DNA from: Burkholderia thailandensis E264 | Lineage (GTDB): Bacteria > Pseudomonadota > Gammaproteobacteria > Burkholderiales > Burkholderiaceae | DNA: 64,000 bases | Assembly: GCF_000012365.1 (NCBI RefSeq) | Contig: NC_007650.1 | Span: 1,984,001 to 2,048,000 of the forward strand | Reading direction: 5' to 3' | Part shown: positions 55,158 to 64,000 of the stretch, one piece after another | Position numbering within the stretch: the stretch's first letter is position 1 | Layout of the letters: each line of letters opens with the position of its first letter | Notes under the pieces: model-generated | The model's database searches: none | What the model was told of the DNA's origin: nothing | Seen by the model: the letters and a program-made list of their open reading frames with translations, nothing else | Made by a program: the position numbers and the translations under genes

Positions 55158-55487
55158 TCACTCCGGATACGAATCGTCGACCTTGAGCTTCGCGAGCTTG
55201 AAGATCGTGCGAAGCGTGCGCGGATGGATGTCGCGGTGCGCGGCGAGCGACGACAGGATGAAGTCGAGCACCTTCGCATGCCTGAGCAGCACGAGGCAGT
55301 TTTCGAGATCGGGGGCATGGGCCGCGTTCAGGCGTTCGGCGAACTGCAGCATCTCGACGGCCAGCTCGCGCGCCATGTCGAGTTCGATCTGCTGCTTTTC
55401 GCCCCAAGCGACGGGCTGCGGCTGCTCGAGCAGCTTCGCCAGGAAAGCCTGGAATTGCGCGTCGGACTGGTTCGGAAGCGCGTCCAT
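55158..55487 (-). CDS. small hypothetical protein
   Basis: 109 residues (starting MDALPNQSDAQFQAFLAKLL) from the ATG at 55487, picked because CGGAG lies 7 nt upstream; the frame also opens at 55547 without such a site. It is predicted to be mostly helical and soluble, with the segment QIELDMARELAVEMLQFAERL and a C-terminal Lys-rich stretch (FKLAKLKVDD). I do not recognise the family. Codon use and the ribosome site make it more likely real than the other short frames nearby. Isolated, so no functional context. Confidence 0.65.
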   Translation of the reverse strand: MDALPNQSDAQFQAFLAKLLEQPQPVAWGEKQQIELDMARELAVEMLQFAERLNAAHAPDLENCLVLLRHAKVLDFILSSLAAHRDIHPRTLRTIFKLAKLKVDDSYPE

Positions 55488-56897
55488 GTCTTGCTCCGTG
55501 CTGCAATTGAGCGAGCGAGCCCGGTGGGTGCGCCCGACAAGTTTCACTGTATCCGCGCGAATCGGCCGGCGCGGTCCTCGTGCCCGATGTCACGCAGAAA
55601 CCGTGCCAGCGCCGTACGCGCCTATCGCGCACGTCGTGCGCGATGGCCATCGACGGCCGCCCGGCCGCATCCCCGCGCTGCCGAAACGCAATGCGGCGAC
55701 GTCGCCGGCCGCGGGTGCGCGCGCACGCACCCGCTCCGCGCGAGAATCCGTCGTCAAAATGATTCACCGACGTTACGTAACACACGCATTGGCCGCCGGG
55801 ACATGGCGACATGTCTCACAGTTGAAACATCGCGTCAGTTGCGGCCTGCGCGCGGCGCGCCGCGACCGCCCTGTCATGGAACCCGTTCCGGCCTCGTTCG
55901 TCCGCCATGCGAAAAACGGCGCGGAACGAACCGCAACGCGTCGGCATCGCACCGATCGCCGCGAGATCCAGCGCGGCAATCCTCGCCCGGCGGCTGCGCG
56001 ACGGCCCGCCGCATCGAACCTTGCAATGCCTGCCCGCAACCGGCGCGCATTCCTTGCGGCAAATGGCGCGCAACGCGCTTCGCCCGACGAAATCAAGCGT
56101 ATTCCCGAACGATCGAATTCGGCGGCCATATAAAGATGGCCCTTCGGGGGCCTGGTGAAGTGACCTTTTACACATTCTTACAGCGGTGCCCCGGCCATTT
56201 CGCCAGCCCGAATCGACTCGCAGCGCCTTGGCCGCACTCCTGTGCGCGGGCCGCTCGGGTCTTCGATGCAATTCGAGTTCCCATGTACGAATGCGTCGAG
56301 ATCGCGGGGTCGATCCGCGCCCGGCACGCAACGGCCCGTTCAGCCCATGCGCCGATTCGACGAACGCTCGAACGCGGCGCTCCTCCGCAGGCAGCCAACA
56401 GACCAAGAAGAACCGTATCCGCGCGCCGGCGCACGCATGCGAGGAGGCCGGCGTGCCGTCGCCGACCGCACGCTCGGCGCCGAGCCGCTCGTGCGTGCGC
56501 GCCCTTTGTCTCATCGCTCGCACTATCGCCATGCAACCGAGCGACATGCCCGGACCGCCACGAGAAACCGCCCGACCGGAGCGCGCGCCTCTTCGCCCGT
56601 CACGCATGACGAACGGGGAACGCGCAACCGCCGCGCGCCGCTGATCGACCCGACGGGCAAGTAGCGCGATAACCGGCACCATGAGGACGCGGCGCGCCGT
56701 GCTCGCGGGCGACGAACTGCCGGGCGACGAGAACCGGCTCGCGAACGGACGACGCGTCGCGCAGCAAGGTCCACGCGGCCGCCGCCGACGGGCCGGCGGC
56801 ATCGCCGCCGCCTCGCGGCGCGCCGCGAACGGACGAGGCCCCGAACGCCGCGCACGCTTCGCGATCCTGAGCGCCGCGCCCGCCCCTTACAAAATCC
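55488..56897. other. region without convincing genes
   Basis: About 1.4 kb. Several frames of 100-570 codons overlap each other on both strands, rich in Arg and Pro with no domain signature, as expected from high-GC noncoding DNA. A small hairpin GGCCC-TTCGG-GGGCC occurs at 56138-56152 but is not followed by a T run. The right end holds the chemotaxis gene promoter. Confidence 0.5.
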
Positions 56898-56924
56898 TAA
56901 AGATTCGCCCGCGCGTGCCGACAA
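56898..56924 (+). promoter_or_regulatory. sigma-28 (FliA) promoter for the chemotaxis gene
   Basis: TAAAGATT, an 11-nt spacer, then GCCGACAA. Each half differs from the enterobacterial sigma-28 consensus (TAAAGTTT-N11-GCCGATAA) at one base, with the exact spacing. It ends 70 nt before the chemoreceptor start codon and points toward it. This predicts expression with the late flagellar genes. Confidence 0.85.
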
Positions 56925-56994
56925 CCACGCCATCAGAGAGCGGTGACGCGTGCGTTCCGCCAACGTACCCGCCCCCCGCACTCCGGAGTCATTC

Positions 56995-59025
56995 ATGCAC
57001 GTGCCATTCCTGCGGCGCGCGAGCGTCGGCGCACGCCTCGCGGCGCTGTCGAGCGCGCTCTTCGCCGTTCTCTTCGCCGCGTTCGTCTGGGCGCTGACCC
57101 ACGCCGCCGGCAACCAGGTCGCCGATCAGGTCCACGCGAGGATCGACGAGAAGGATCGCTCGATCGCCGCGATGATCGCGCTTTTCGACGAAGCGCTGAG
57201 CGCCGAGGCGAGCCGCGCGATGACGCTCTTCGCGAGCTTCCTGCCGGCCGGCTACGCGCTCGACGCCGCGCGCACGATCGACGTCGCGGGCACCGCGACG
57301 CCCACGCTCACGGCGGGCGGCCAGACGCTGAACCTCGACTTCTCGATTCCCGACCAGTTCCTGCAAAAGAGCGGCGCGATTGCGACGATCTTCGCGCGCC
57401 GCGGCGACGACTTCGTCCGCGTGACGACGTCGCTGAAGAAGCAGGACGGCAGCCGCGCGATCGGCACGCTGCTCGACCGCAAGGGCCCCGCGTACGCGCC
57501 GCTCGTCGCCGGCCGGACCTACACGGGTCTCGCGACGCTGTTCGGCAAACGTTACATCACCCAATACAAGCCGATCGCGGATGCGAGCGGCGCGATCGTC
57601 GGCGCGCTGTTCGTCGGCATCGACGTCGGCGCGGAAATGCGGCTCGTCGAAACCGGCATCCGCCAGTTGAAAATCGGCGAGCACGGCTACTACTTCGTGC
57701 TCGACGCGTCGGATGGCCCCGCGCGCGGCACCCTGCTCGTCCATCCGGCGCGCGCGGGCCAGCGCGCCGACGAGGCGGCCGCGCCATACGCGCGGATGCT
57801 CGCCGCGAAGGAAGGCCAGTTGTCCTACACATCGACCGACGCCGCCGCCGGCGACGACGGCCCGCGCGCGAAGTTCGTGTCGTTCGTGACGGTTCCGCAG
57901 TGGCAATGGCTCGTCGGCGGCATCGCGATCGACGACGAAGTGATGGCCGACATGCGCGCGACCCGCAACCGCTTCGCCGCGATCGGCTGCGCGTTCGTGC
58001 TCGCGTTCGCGGCGCTGTTCGTCGCGGTCGTCAAGCGCGTCGTCAGCCGGCCGCTCGATGCGGCGGCGCACGCGTCCGAGCGCTTCGCCGCGGGCGACCT
58101 CAGCGTGCGGATCGCCGCGCGCGGCGCGCACGGCATGCACGATGACGCGGCGCAGCCGCGTGAGAGGCGCGGCCGAGGCGACGAGATCGGCCGGCTCGTG
58201 CGCGCGGTCGACGGAATCGGCGACGGCCTCGCGCGGATCGTCGCGCAGGTGCGGCGCGGCGCGGCCGACATCGCGCACGGCACCGTGACGATCGCGGCCG
58301 GCAGCAGCGACATGGCCGCGCGCATCGCAACGCAGGCGAGCAGCGTCGAGCAGACCGCGGCGAGCATGGAGCAGATCACCGCGGCCGTTCAACAGAACGC
58401 CGATCACGCGGCGCAGGCGAACGCGCTCGCGACCGGCGCGTCGAGCGCCGCGACGACGGGCGGCGCGGCCGTGCAGCGCGTCGTCGCGACGATGGGCGAC
58501 ATCCAGGGCGTCGCGCGCAAGATCGCCGAGATCACCGGCGTGATCGAGGGCATTGCGTTCCAGACCAACATCCTCGCGCTGAACGCAGCCGTCGAGGCGG
58601 CGCGCGCGGGCGAGCACGGCAAGGGCTTCGCGGTCGTCGCCTCCGAGGTGCGCGCGCTCGCGCAGCGCAGCGCGGCGGCCGCCAAGGAAATCGACGCGCT
58701 CGTCGGCGAATCGGCGTCGACGGCCGAGCACGGCTTCCGGATCGCCGAGGACGCGCGCGCGGCGATGCAGGACATCGTCGCGCGCGTCGATCAGGTGCGC
58801 GCGATCATCGCCGAGATCAGCGCGGCGTCGCGCGAGCAGTCGAGCGGGATCGAGCAGGTGAATCTCGCCGTCACGCAGATCGGCGCGGCGACGCAGCAGA
58901 ACGCGACGCTGATCGCCGACGCCGAGCGTGCGGCCGCCGCGCTGCGCGACGAGGCCGCTCAGCTCGCGCACGCAGTCAGCGTGTTCAAGCTCGCGGCGGA
59001 CGAAGGCGTGCTCGACGCGCGTTGA
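56995..59025 (+). CDS. methyl-accepting chemotaxis protein
   Basis: 676 residues from the ATG at 56995 (CCGGAG 7 nt upstream; a GTG at 56950 is a less likely start). Topology: membrane segment about 14-34, a periplasmic sensor of about 280 residues of the Cache type ([23 protein letters not shown] and [14 protein letters not shown] are typical), a second membrane segment about 326-346, HAMP, and a cytoplasmic signalling domain. The highly conserved hairpin is visible ([20 protein letters not shown] and [18 protein letters not shown], near residue 520). There is no C-terminal CheR/CheB pentapeptide. The ligand is unknown; Cache 3/Cache 2 fusions often sense small organic acids. Unrelated to the PKS locus by context. 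Confidence 0.93.
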   Translation: MHVPFLRRASVGARLAALSSALFAVLFAAFVWALTHAAGNQVADQVHARIDEKDRSIAAMIALFDEALSAEASRAMTLFASFLPAGYALDAARTIDVAGTATPTLTAGGQTLNLDFSIPDQFLQKSGAIATIFARRGDDFVRVTTSLKKQDGSRAIGTLLDRKGPAYAPLVAGRTYTGLATLFGKRYITQYKPIADASGAIVGALFVGIDVGAEMRLVETGIRQLKIGEHGYYFVLDASDGPARGTLLVHPARAGQRADEAAAPYARMLAAKEGQLSYTSTDAAAGDDGPRAKFVSFVTVPQWQWLVGGIAIDDEVMADMRATRNRFAAIGCAFVLAFAALFVAVVKRVVSRPLDAAAHASERFAAGDLSVRIAARGAHGMHDDAAQPRERRGRGDEIGRLVRAVDGIGDGLARIVAQVRRGAADIAHGTVTIAAGSSDMAARIATQASSVEQTAASMEQITAAVQQNADHAAQANALATGASSAATTGGAAVQRVVATMGDIQGVARKIAEITGVIEGIAFQTNILALNAAVEAARAGEHGKGFAVVASEVRALAQRSAAAAKEIDALVGESASTAEHGFRIAEDARAAMQDIVARVDQVRAIIAEISAASREQSSGIEQVNLAVTQIGAATQQNATLIADAERAAAALRDEAAQLAHAVSVFKLAADEGVLDAR

Positions 59026-59051
59026 CCCAACCCACCCGCGCCCGGCGTGTT

Positions 59052-59759
59052 TCAGGGCTGGACGTTGACCGTGCCGAACCGGTCGCGCACGTCATACCAG
59101 ATGCGCGGATCGACCGGATCGCGGTACGAATAGTCGGTCACGGTGCTGAACGCGCCGAGATGCGTCGCCGTGCAAGCGAAGTTCAGCGTCGTGCCGCCGC
59201 CGTACGGCGTCGCGCCGACCGTCACGGGCGTCGGCCCCGACCACCGGACGCTGCAGCCGTTCGAGCTGCTGCCGACGTTGTAGCCGCGGCAATTGAACGT
59301 CGACGTGCCCTGACTCACGGCCGGCGTGTTCGGCCATCGCGCGATTGCAAGATCGACGCCGCACGAAAGCGGCAGCGGATTGCCGGCCGCGAGCGAGAAC
59401 GTGCCGCCCGGCACGCGCAGGTTCGCGATCACGGGCGTCGACAGGATCGGACCGCCCGCGACGCTCGCGCTCACGGCCGCCGAGGCCGCATCGGCGCCGC
59501 GCGCGCCGGCGGCACGCGCGTGCGCCGCCGGCTCCGGATACTGGCAGACGACCACGGCCGTCACGTCGCCGCCGGCTTTCAGCGTGCCCTGATCGGTGAT
59601 GTCGCGCCCGCCGTTCGCCGCGCACAGCAAGTTGCGCAGCGCCTTCGCGTCGCCCGCGAGCGGCGCGGCACCGACGCCGCCCGCCCACGCTGCGCCGCCG
59701 TGCAGGCACGCCAGATCGATGATGCAAACCAACGCTGCCTTGATTTTCAGGTGTTTCAT
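59052..59759 (-). CDS. exported hypothetical protein
   Basis: 235 residues. A typical signal peptide starts MKHLKIKAALVCIIDLACL and ends AAWA before a Gly-rich mature start. The ATG at 59759 is preferred to one two codons upstream because the GGCGGGG stretch then has a workable spacing. The mature part has several Cys residues (LLCAANGG, VVCQYPEP, LSCGVDLA, FNCRGYN, NGCSVRW, FACTATH) and could form disulfides in the periplasm or outside the cell. I do not recognise the family. It converges on the chemoreceptor gene with 26 nt between stops. Confidence 0.85.
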   Translation of the reverse strand: MKHLKIKAALVCIIDLACLHGGAAWAGGVGAAPLAGDAKALRNLLCAANGGRDITDQGTLKAGGDVTAVVVCQYPEPAAHARAAGARGADAASAAVSASVAGGPILSTPVIANLRVPGGTFSLAAGNPLPLSCGVDLAIARWPNTPAVSQGTSTFNCRGYNVGSSSNGCSVRWSGPTPVTVGATPYGGGTTLNFACTATHLGAFSTVTDYSYRDPVDPRIWYDVRDRFGTVNVQP

Positions 59760-59789
59760 GGTCATCCCCGCCGTTAGTCAGTCATGACA

Positions 59790-59820
59790 TCGCCCCATAT
59801 CATCAGACGATATGGGGCGA
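59790..59820. promoter_or_regulatory. perfect 12-bp inverted repeat, candidate operator
   Basis: TCGCCCCATATC (59790-59801), a 7-nt spacer, and GATATGGGGCGA (59809-59820) are perfect complements. They lie 31 nt upstream of the exported-protein start, where a promoter would be expected; a TTGTCA is just beyond on the minus strand. No T run follows on either strand, so a regulator-binding site is more likely than a terminator. Confidence 0.6.
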
Positions 59821-60075
59821 CTTTGACAACGGGGTGACAACAAGGGGCAACGGCGAACGGAGATGGCGGCTCCGCGCCCGCACGCGTCGCGCGGCTCGCA
59901 TCGCACGTCGCACGTCGCGCGGCTCGCGCGCCGGTCGGGCAACCGGCACAGGCGGCGAGTCCAGCATGCAGATGCGAGCCGTCGATCGCCGCGCTGCGCC
60001 GCGCGCTCGATGATCGATGATCGGCGATCGGCTACCGCGCGGCGTCCGCGGTCCGCGGCCGGCCGCGGACCGCGC

Positions 60076-61737
60076 CTACCCTTTCTTCGCGGCGTCCGCC
60101 ACCAGATCGATCGCCGAGCGCGAGCCGACCTGCGCGCGCAACTGGAATTTCTGGATCTTCCCGGTCGATGTCTTCGGCAGCTCGCCGAACCGCACCGTCT
60201 TCGGGATCTTGTACGCGGCGAGCAGCAGCCGGCAGTGCGCGATGATCTCTTCCTCGGTCGCGCTCATCCCTTCGCGCAGCTCGACGAACGCGCACGGCAC
60301 CTCGCCCCACTTCGGGTCCGGCAGCGCGACGACGGCCGCGACCGCGACGGCCGGATGCCGGTACAGCGCGTCCTCGACCTCGATGCTCGAAATGTTCTCG
60401 CCGCCGGAGATGATGATGTCCTTGCGGCGGTCCTTGATCCGGATGTAGCCGTCCGGCGTCAACACGCCGAGATCGCCCGTGTGGAACCAGCCGCCCGCGA
60501 ACGCCTCGTCGGTCGCGTGCGGGTTCTTCAGGTAGCCCTTCATGCAGATGTTGCCGCGAAACATGATCTCGCCGAGCGTCTCGCCGTCGGCCGGCACGGG
60601 CGCCATCGTGTCGGGATCGAGCACGGTCGCGCCCGCCTGCAGGTGATAGCGCACGCCTTGCCGAGCGTTCAGTTGCGCGAGCTCGTCGTCGGGCAGCGAC
60701 GCCCAGTGCGCCTGCTTCGCGCAGACGGTCGCCGGGCCGTACACCTCGGTGAGCCCGTAGACATGCGTGAGGTCGAAGCCGATCTCCTTCATCTTCGCGA
60801 TCACAGCCGGCGCGGGCGCGGCGCCCGCGACGAACGCATGCACCTCGTGCTCGATCCCCGCGCGCCATTCGGCCGGCGCGTTCGCGATCGCGCTCTGCAC
60901 GATCGGCGCGCCGCTGTAATGCGTGACGCGCTCGCGCCGAATCAGATCGAGCACGAGCTTCGCATCGAACTTGCGCAGGCACACGTTCACGCCCGCACGC
61001 GCCGCGACCGCCCACGGGAAGCACCAGCCGTTGCAATGGAACATCGGCAGCGTCCACAGGTAGACCGCGTGCTTCGGCATGTCCCATTCGAGGATGTTGC
61101 TGATCGCGGCGAGGTACGCGCCGCGATGATGGTAGACGACGCCCTTCGGGTCGCCCGTCGTCCCCGACGTGTAGTTCAGCGCGATCGCCTCCCATTCGTC
61201 TGACGGCGGCGTCCACGTGTACGTCGGGTCGCCGCCCGCGAGGAACGCCTCGTAGTCGATCGCGGCGGGAAAGCGCGCGGGATCGGCGGGCATCGCGTCG
61301 GCCACGCTCACGATCGCGAGCCCCGGCACCTCGAGCGCCGCGCGGTGCGCGAACTCCGCGTATTCGGTGTCGACGATCAGCACCTTCGCCTCGCCGTGAC
61401 GCAGCATGAACAGCATCGACGCGATGTCGAGCCGCGTGTTCAGCGCGTCGAGCACGGCACCCGCCATCGGCACGCCGAAGTGCGCCTCGATCATCGGCGG
61501 AATGTTCGGCAGCAGCGCGGCGACGGTGTCCCCCCGCTCGACGCCCGCGCGTTCGAGCGCGCTCGCGAGACGCCGCGCGCGCGCATAGGTCTCGCCCCAC
61601 GTGCGGCGGATGTCGCCGTGCACGACGGCGAGGCGCTCGCCGTACACCTCGGCCGCGCGCGCGATGAAATCGATCGGCGTGAGCGGCACGTAGTTGGCCT
61701 CGCGCTTGCCGAGCCCCTCCTCGAACTTCTGCGTCAT
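60076..61737 (-). CDS. acyl-CoA synthetase (AMP-dependent, medium/long-chain type)
   Basis: 553 residues from the ATG at 61737 (AGGAG 9 nt upstream). It carries the full ANL-family signature: YTSGTTGDPKGVV (ATP/AMP loop), YGLTEVYGP, GWFHTGDLG, KDIIISGGENISS and the C-terminal catalytic Lys in KTSTGKIQKF. It activates a carboxylic acid with ATP and joins it to CoA. Overall pattern is that of fatty acyl-CoA or DmdB-like ligases (MFHCNGWCFPW). The divergent Crp-type regulator gene starts 154 nt away and may regulate it. A role in the polyketide pathway is not indicated. Confidence 0.92.
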   Translation of the reverse strand: MTQKFEEGLGKREANYVPLTPIDFIARAAEVYGERLAVVHGDIRRTWGETYARARRLASALERAGVERGDTVAALLPNIPPMIEAHFGVPMAGAVLDALNTRLDIASMLFMLRHGEAKVLIVDTEYAEFAHRAALEVPGLAIVSVADAMPADPARFPAAIDYEAFLAGGDPTYTWTPPSDEWEAIALNYTSGTTGDPKGVVYHHRGAYLAAISNILEWDMPKHAVYLWTLPMFHCNGWCFPWAVAARAGVNVCLRKFDAKLVLDLIRRERVTHYSGAPIVQSAIANAPAEWRAGIEHEVHAFVAGAAPAPAVIAKMKEIGFDLTHVYGLTEVYGPATVCAKQAHWASLPDDELAQLNARQGVRYHLQAGATVLDPDTMAPVPADGETLGEIMFRGNICMKGYLKNPHATDEAFAGGWFHTGDLGVLTPDGYIRIKDRRKDIIISGGENISSIEVEDALYRHPAVAVAAVVALPDPKWGEVPCAFVELREGMSATEEEIIAHCRLLLAAYKIPKTVRFGELPKTSTGKIQKFQLRAQVGSRSAIDLVADAAKKG

Positions 61738-61821
61738 GATGTCGTCTCCTGCAAGGCGTGCGCCTCGGCATCGTTGGTTTGTGGTCCAATTGAACAAGCC
61801 TACTCGCGGCCATTGTGAGCC

Positions 61822-61843
61822 GTCTGTCACCCAAGCGACAGAC
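61822..61843. promoter_or_regulatory. inverted repeat in a divergent promoter region
   Basis: GTCTGTC-N8-GACAGAC between the acyl-CoA synthetase start (61737) and the Crp-type regulator start (61892). Perfect 7-bp arms in a two-way promoter region suggest an operator, possibly for the regulator itself. Confidence 0.5.
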
Positions 61844-61891
61844 TCGCCGGCGACGACCGCGCGTATTCCCTATCCTCGCAAACCCTGTGTG

Positions 61892-62680
61892 ATGCCAGAC
61901 GACGTCCAAGCTCCGCGCCGCCCGCCGCCGCTCGCCAATGAAGCCGCCGAAGCGCCCGCCGAAGGGTCCGTGCAAGCGCCCGTCGCGGCAGCCGACGCCG
62001 GCGAGCTCCGCGCGCTCTTCTCGCACTGCGGCTGGTTCAACGCGCTCGCGCCCGAGCATCAGGCGCTCGTCGTCGCGCAGTCGCACGCCGAGTACCGCGA
62101 CGCGGGCGACTGGGTCGCGCGCCGGCAGGCGCCGAGCGAATACTGGATCGGCGTGCATCGGGGGCTCGTGAAGCTCGCGATCTACAACGCTTCCGGGCGC
62201 GGCTGCACGTTCTCCGGCGTGCCGTCGGGCGGCTGGTTCGGCGAAGGCAGCGTGATCAAGCGCGAACTGCGCAAGTACGACGTGATCGCGATCCAGCGCT
62301 CGCTCGTGCTGTTCGTGCCGACCGCGACGTTCCACGCGCTTCTCGACAGCAGCCTGCCGTTCACGGGCTTCGTGATTCGCCAGTTGAACAACCGGATGGG
62401 CGAGTTCATCGCGTCGATCCAGAACAGCCGGCTGCTCGACGTCGACGCTCGCGTCGCGCAGTCGCTCGCGCAGCTGTTCAATCCCGATCTGTATCCGGAC
62501 ACCGGCGCGACGCTGGCGATATCTCAGGAGGAACTCGGCATGCTCGTCGGCGTGTCGCGCCAGCGGATCAACCAGGCGCTTCAGCATCTCGAGCGGCTCG
62601 GCGCGCTGCGCGTCGCGTACAACCAGATCGACGTGCTCGATCTGCCGAAACTCGCGGCGTTCGGGATGGAGCAGATCTGA
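61892..62680 (+). CDS. Crp/Fnr-family transcriptional regulator
   Basis: 262 residues. A cyclic-nucleotide-binding-type beta barrel covers about 40-155 (GVHRGLVKLAIYNASGRG, GGWFGEGSVIKRE) and a Crp-type winged helix follows (ISQEELGMLVGVSRQRINQALQHLERLG). There is no Fnr-like Cys cluster. The barrel lacks a clear cAMP phosphate-binding RSAE-type motif, so the ligand is open. The ATG at 61892 has a poor ribosome site; the open frame extends further 5' but that part overlaps the divergent promoter. Probably controls the neighbouring acyl-CoA synthetase. Confidence 0.88.
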   Translation: MPDDVQAPRRPPPLANEAAEAPAEGSVQAPVAAADAGELRALFSHCGWFNALAPEHQALVVAQSHAEYRDAGDWVARRQAPSEYWIGVHRGLVKLAIYNASGRGCTFSGVPSGGWFGEGSVIKRELRKYDVIAIQRSLVLFVPTATFHALLDSSLPFTGFVIRQLNNRMGEFIASIQNSRLLDVDARVAQSLAQLFNPDLYPDTGATLAISQEELGMLVGVSRQRINQALQHLERLGALRVAYNQIDVLDLPKLAAFGMEQI

Positions 62681-62715
62681 CGGCGGACGGACGCGCCGAT
62701 CGAGCGGCGGGCCGC

Positions 62716-62743
62716 GGGCGGCGGGCGGCGGGCGGCGGGCGGC
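62716..62743. repeat. 7-nt tandem repeat (GGGCGGC)4
   Basis: Four perfect copies of GGGCGGC in the 0.3-kb gap between the Crp-type gene and the AraC-type gene. The G runs could in principle fold into a quadruplex. The rest of the gap shows nothing else I can name. Confidence 0.85.
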
Positions 62744-63011
62744 GCAAGGAAGACACGAGAGTCGCATGGCTGTCGCGTGAGGCCGGCCGCGCGGGCATCG
62801 AAGGATATCGCGTGACGGCCTCGGAATAGCGACAGCGCGCAAGCGCCGGCTCCCGCCGCGCGCCGCCCTGACGACGCCTCCGGCAAGCGCGCCCGAGCAC
62901 TCCCGTCCGGCGCCGCGAACGCCGCGCCGAAGCGGGTTATCATGGCCCGTTCCCGCGCGCCGCGTCGGCCGCGGCCCGTTACGGACGCTTCGCGCCCCCA
63001 CGCCGTCTCGC

Positions 63012-63854
63012 ATGAGTTCCATCGCCTGCGCCCCGCCCGCCGCCCCCGTCTCCCGCTTCTGGCGCGATCCCGCGCTGCCGTTCATCGAGGCGCGCGCCGT
63101 CGACGACGGCCGGCGAATCTGCTACGCGAAGCATACGCACGAAACGTTCTCGATCGGCGCCGTCGTCGGCGGGCGCAGCATCTATCTGAACGGCAGGGCA
63201 CGCGAGCCGGTCGGCGCGGGCGCGGTCGTCATCGTCAACCCGGAAGACGTCCACGCGTGCAACCCGCTCGGCGATCGGCCATGGGTCTATCGGATGCTGT
63301 ACGTCGACGCCGGCTGGATCACGCGCCTGCAGCACCAGCTCGGCTTCAGCGCGAACCGCGATTTCCGGCCGTTTTCCGAACGGCTCTCGACGAGCGCGGG
63401 GCTCTATCGCGAGCTGAACCGCCTCCACCGCGCGCTCGCGTCGCCCACGGCCGACACGCTGCAAAAGCAAAGCATGGCCGTCGCGTTCTTCACGGCGCTG
63501 CAACTGCGCGCTCAACCCGCGCTCGCGCCGGCCGCGCGGCGCAGTTCGCCCGCGAAGCTCGCACGCGCGGCCGAGTATATCGACGCGCATTGCACGCGCG
63601 CGCTCTCGCTCGACGATATCTGCACGGCGGCCGGGCTGTCGCCGTCTTATCTGATCCGCGCGTTCGGCGCGCATTACGGGATGACGCCGCACGCGTATCT
63701 CGTGAACCGGCGCATCCAGTACGGCCGCGCGCAACTGAAGCTCGGCCGGCCGATCGCGGACGTCGCGCTCGACGCCGGATTCGCCGATCAGGCGCATTTT
63801 CAGCGGGCGTTTCGGAAGGTGGTGGCGGCGACGCCGGGGCAGTATCGAGGATGA
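63012..63854 (+). CDS. AraC-family transcriptional regulator
   Basis: 280 residues. An N-terminal cupin-like sensor (about 15-165; HTHETFSIGAVVGG, NPEDVHACNP) is followed by the two helix-turn-helix units of AraC proteins (about 185-280; LSLDDICTAAGLSPSYLIRAF, then IADVALDAGFADQAHFQRAF and TPGQYRG). The His-rich first strand resembles members that sense amino acids or amines. The ATG at 63012 is the first in frame. The target is unknown; the gene downstream is outside the window. Confidence 0.9.
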   Translation: MSSIACAPPAAPVSRFWRDPALPFIEARAVDDGRRICYAKHTHETFSIGAVVGGRSIYLNGRAREPVGAGAVVIVNPEDVHACNPLGDRPWVYRMLYVDAGWITRLQHQLGFSANRDFRPFSERLSTSAGLYRELNRLHRALASPTADTLQKQSMAVAFFTALQLRAQPALAPAARRSSPAKLARAAEYIDAHCTRALSLDDICTAAGLSPSYLIRAFGAHYGMTPHAYLVNRRIQYGRAQLKLGRPIADVALDAGFADQAHFQRAFRKVVAATPGQYRG

Positions 63855-64000
63855 CGAAGGAAGGATCGGCGGTGCGGCCGGGACCGTTTCCCGGCATCGC
63901 CGTCGATGCCGGATTCACCGGTTGGATGTGTGTCCGGCGGCATGTCGAGGCCGCCGGGCCCCGCTAAACGAGCCGCTGTTCCAACGAACGGCCACGTCGC

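Noticed and set aside
56138..56152. GGCCC-TTCGG-GGGCC hairpin as a terminator
   Set aside because: Short stem, no T run on either strand and no gene end nearby.
55000..56609. Overlapping frames of 377 and 569 codons on the plus strand and 328 on the minus strand
   Set aside because: They overlap each other in several frames, are rich in Arg and Pro, lack domains and lack good ribosome sites.
59022..59777. Plus-strand 251-codon frame after the chemoreceptor
   Set aside because: Antisense to an exported protein that has a proper signal peptide and start; the plus-strand translation has no domain.
60032..63085. 1017-codon minus-strand frame over the acyl-CoA synthetase and two regulators
   Set aside because: Spans three real genes in a different frame, with low-complexity composition.

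Overview
High-GC proteobacterial DNA, most likely from chromosome 2 of the Burkholderia pseudomallei group and best matching B. thailandensis. That assignment rests on codon use, a Burkholderia-style chemotaxis gene with a flagellar sigma factor promoter, and above all the gene content. The left 53 kb is a trans-acyltransferase polyketide synthase (trans-AT PKS) locus. A cluster-borne copy of AccA, an orphan LuxR regulator, an AT-AT-ER protein, a hybrid PKS-NRPS and an HMG-synthase beta-branching cassette together are what I know as the thailandamide (tha) locus. I make that assignment from recall of family and literature knowledge, not from a search.

Layout: bases 1-48756 are one leftward block of closely spaced or overlapping genes. 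Going leftward from the promoter side they are a Sfp-type phosphopantetheinyl transferase, the AT-AT-ER protein, the 5628-residue PKS (KS-KR-ACP / KS-DH-KR-(dead ACP)-ACP / KS-DH-KR-MT-ACP / KS-ACP), and the 3852-residue NRPS-PKS (C-A-PCP / KS-DH-KR-ACP / KS-ACP-ACP). Then come the stand-alone ACP, decarboxylating KS, HMG synthase and two enoyl-CoA hydratase-like proteins, a 1901-residue PKS (KS-KR-ACP-KS0), and a PKS that starts with DH-ACP and runs off the left edge. Reading the proteins in gene order gives a consistent assembly line: the C-terminal docking helix of each of the first two PKSs faces the N-terminal helix of the next, and the KS0 and DH of one dehydrating bimodule are split across two proteins. 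Each elongation module lacks an AT and must be served by the free AT.

From 48757 to 53002 lie control and self-protection genes: an AT-rich intergenic region with palindromes, a small ACP on the plus strand, a calcineurin-type phosphoesterase, a second AccA (probable resistant target), an unknown 192-residue protein and a LuxR-type regulator. From about 53000 to 56900 there is little coding content: one 109-residue hypothetical gene and a strongly AT-rich pocket.

From 56.9 kb rightward the genes are ordinary housekeeping or adaptive genes: a methyl-accepting chemotaxis protein behind a near-consensus sigma-28 promoter, an exported hypothetical protein, an acyl-CoA synthetase divergent from a Crp/Fnr-type regulator, and an AraC-type regulator. 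Many very long plus-strand open frames lie antisense to the PKS genes; they are artefacts of GC-rich codon use and are not annotated.
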